From: Auxenochlorella pyrenoidosa
Lineage: Eukaryota; Chlorophyta; Trebouxiophyceae; Chlorellales; Chlorellaceae
Length of the DNA: 31,680 nt
Direction: 5' to 3'
Assembly: GCA_001430745.1 (NCBI GenBank)
Contig: KQ481938.1
Span: 1,291,190-1,322,869, forward strand
Each line of letters opens with the position of its first letter. Within the stretch, counting starts at the first letter, position 1. Shown here piece after piece: positions 31,671-31,680 of this stretch. The notes beneath the pieces were generated by a model. It searched no databases. It worked only from the letters and a program-made list of their open reading frames with translations, and was not told the DNA's origin. The translations under genes were made by a program, and so were the position numbers.

Positions 31671-31680
31671 CTGCAGCCGG

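Noticed and set aside
1..31680. CRISPR arrays, tRNA/rRNA genes, insertion sequences
   Set aside because: The tandem repeats are direct minisatellites or intronic duplications without spacers. No tRNA cloverleaf, rRNA segment or transposase was recognised by eye.

Overview
The window is nuclear DNA from a GC-rich green alga. A Chlorella-like trebouxiophyte is the best guess. The reasons are seven plant/algal-type genes split into many short exons by GC-rich introns with long pyrimidine tracts, plastid genes (ARC6, ELIP), a plant-type VPS13 C-terminus, and TGTAA motifs that could be green-algal polyadenylation signals. No bacterial, viral or transposon gene was recognised. All gene models below were spliced by hand. 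Exon lengths and phases were summed, and every junction given keeps the reading frame.

Layout from left to right: (1) 104-2684 (+), the 3' part of NOL10/ENP2, a nucleolar ribosome-biogenesis protein whose 5' end lies outside the window. (2) 3255-7903 (-), complete ARC6, the chloroplast-division J-like membrane protein, in 12 exons. (3) 8354-15589 (+), a SUVH-type SRA-SET histone methyltransferase in 19 exons with a Tudor-like and AT-hook N-terminus. (4) 16283-17835 (-), an ELIP/LHC-like three-helix protein in 5 exons. (5) 19730-26783 (+), mitochondrial Mn superoxide dismutase in 8 exons, with one 4.86 kb intron. (6) 21079-25057 (-), the middle of a Ku70 gene lying antisense inside that intron, cut off at both ends and next to an assembly gap (Ns). 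(7) 27143-31670 (-), the C-terminal 617 residues of VPS13, whose 5' part lies off the right edge.

The genes are separate nuclear units and not an operon. NOL10/ARC6, SUVH/ELIP and SOD/VPS13 are convergent pairs. ARC6/SUVH (450 bp) and ELIP/SOD (1.9 kb) are divergent pairs that may share promoter regions.

Two observations stand out. First, about 11 of roughly 72 fully visible introns (about 15%) use GC-AG rather than GT-AG borders, most of them forced by phase and homology. Second, the SOD/Ku70 arrangement is either a chimeric assembly or a genuine nested gene that has lost both ends. The flanking sequence, including a repeated 24-nt intron/exon junction, favours an assembly problem.
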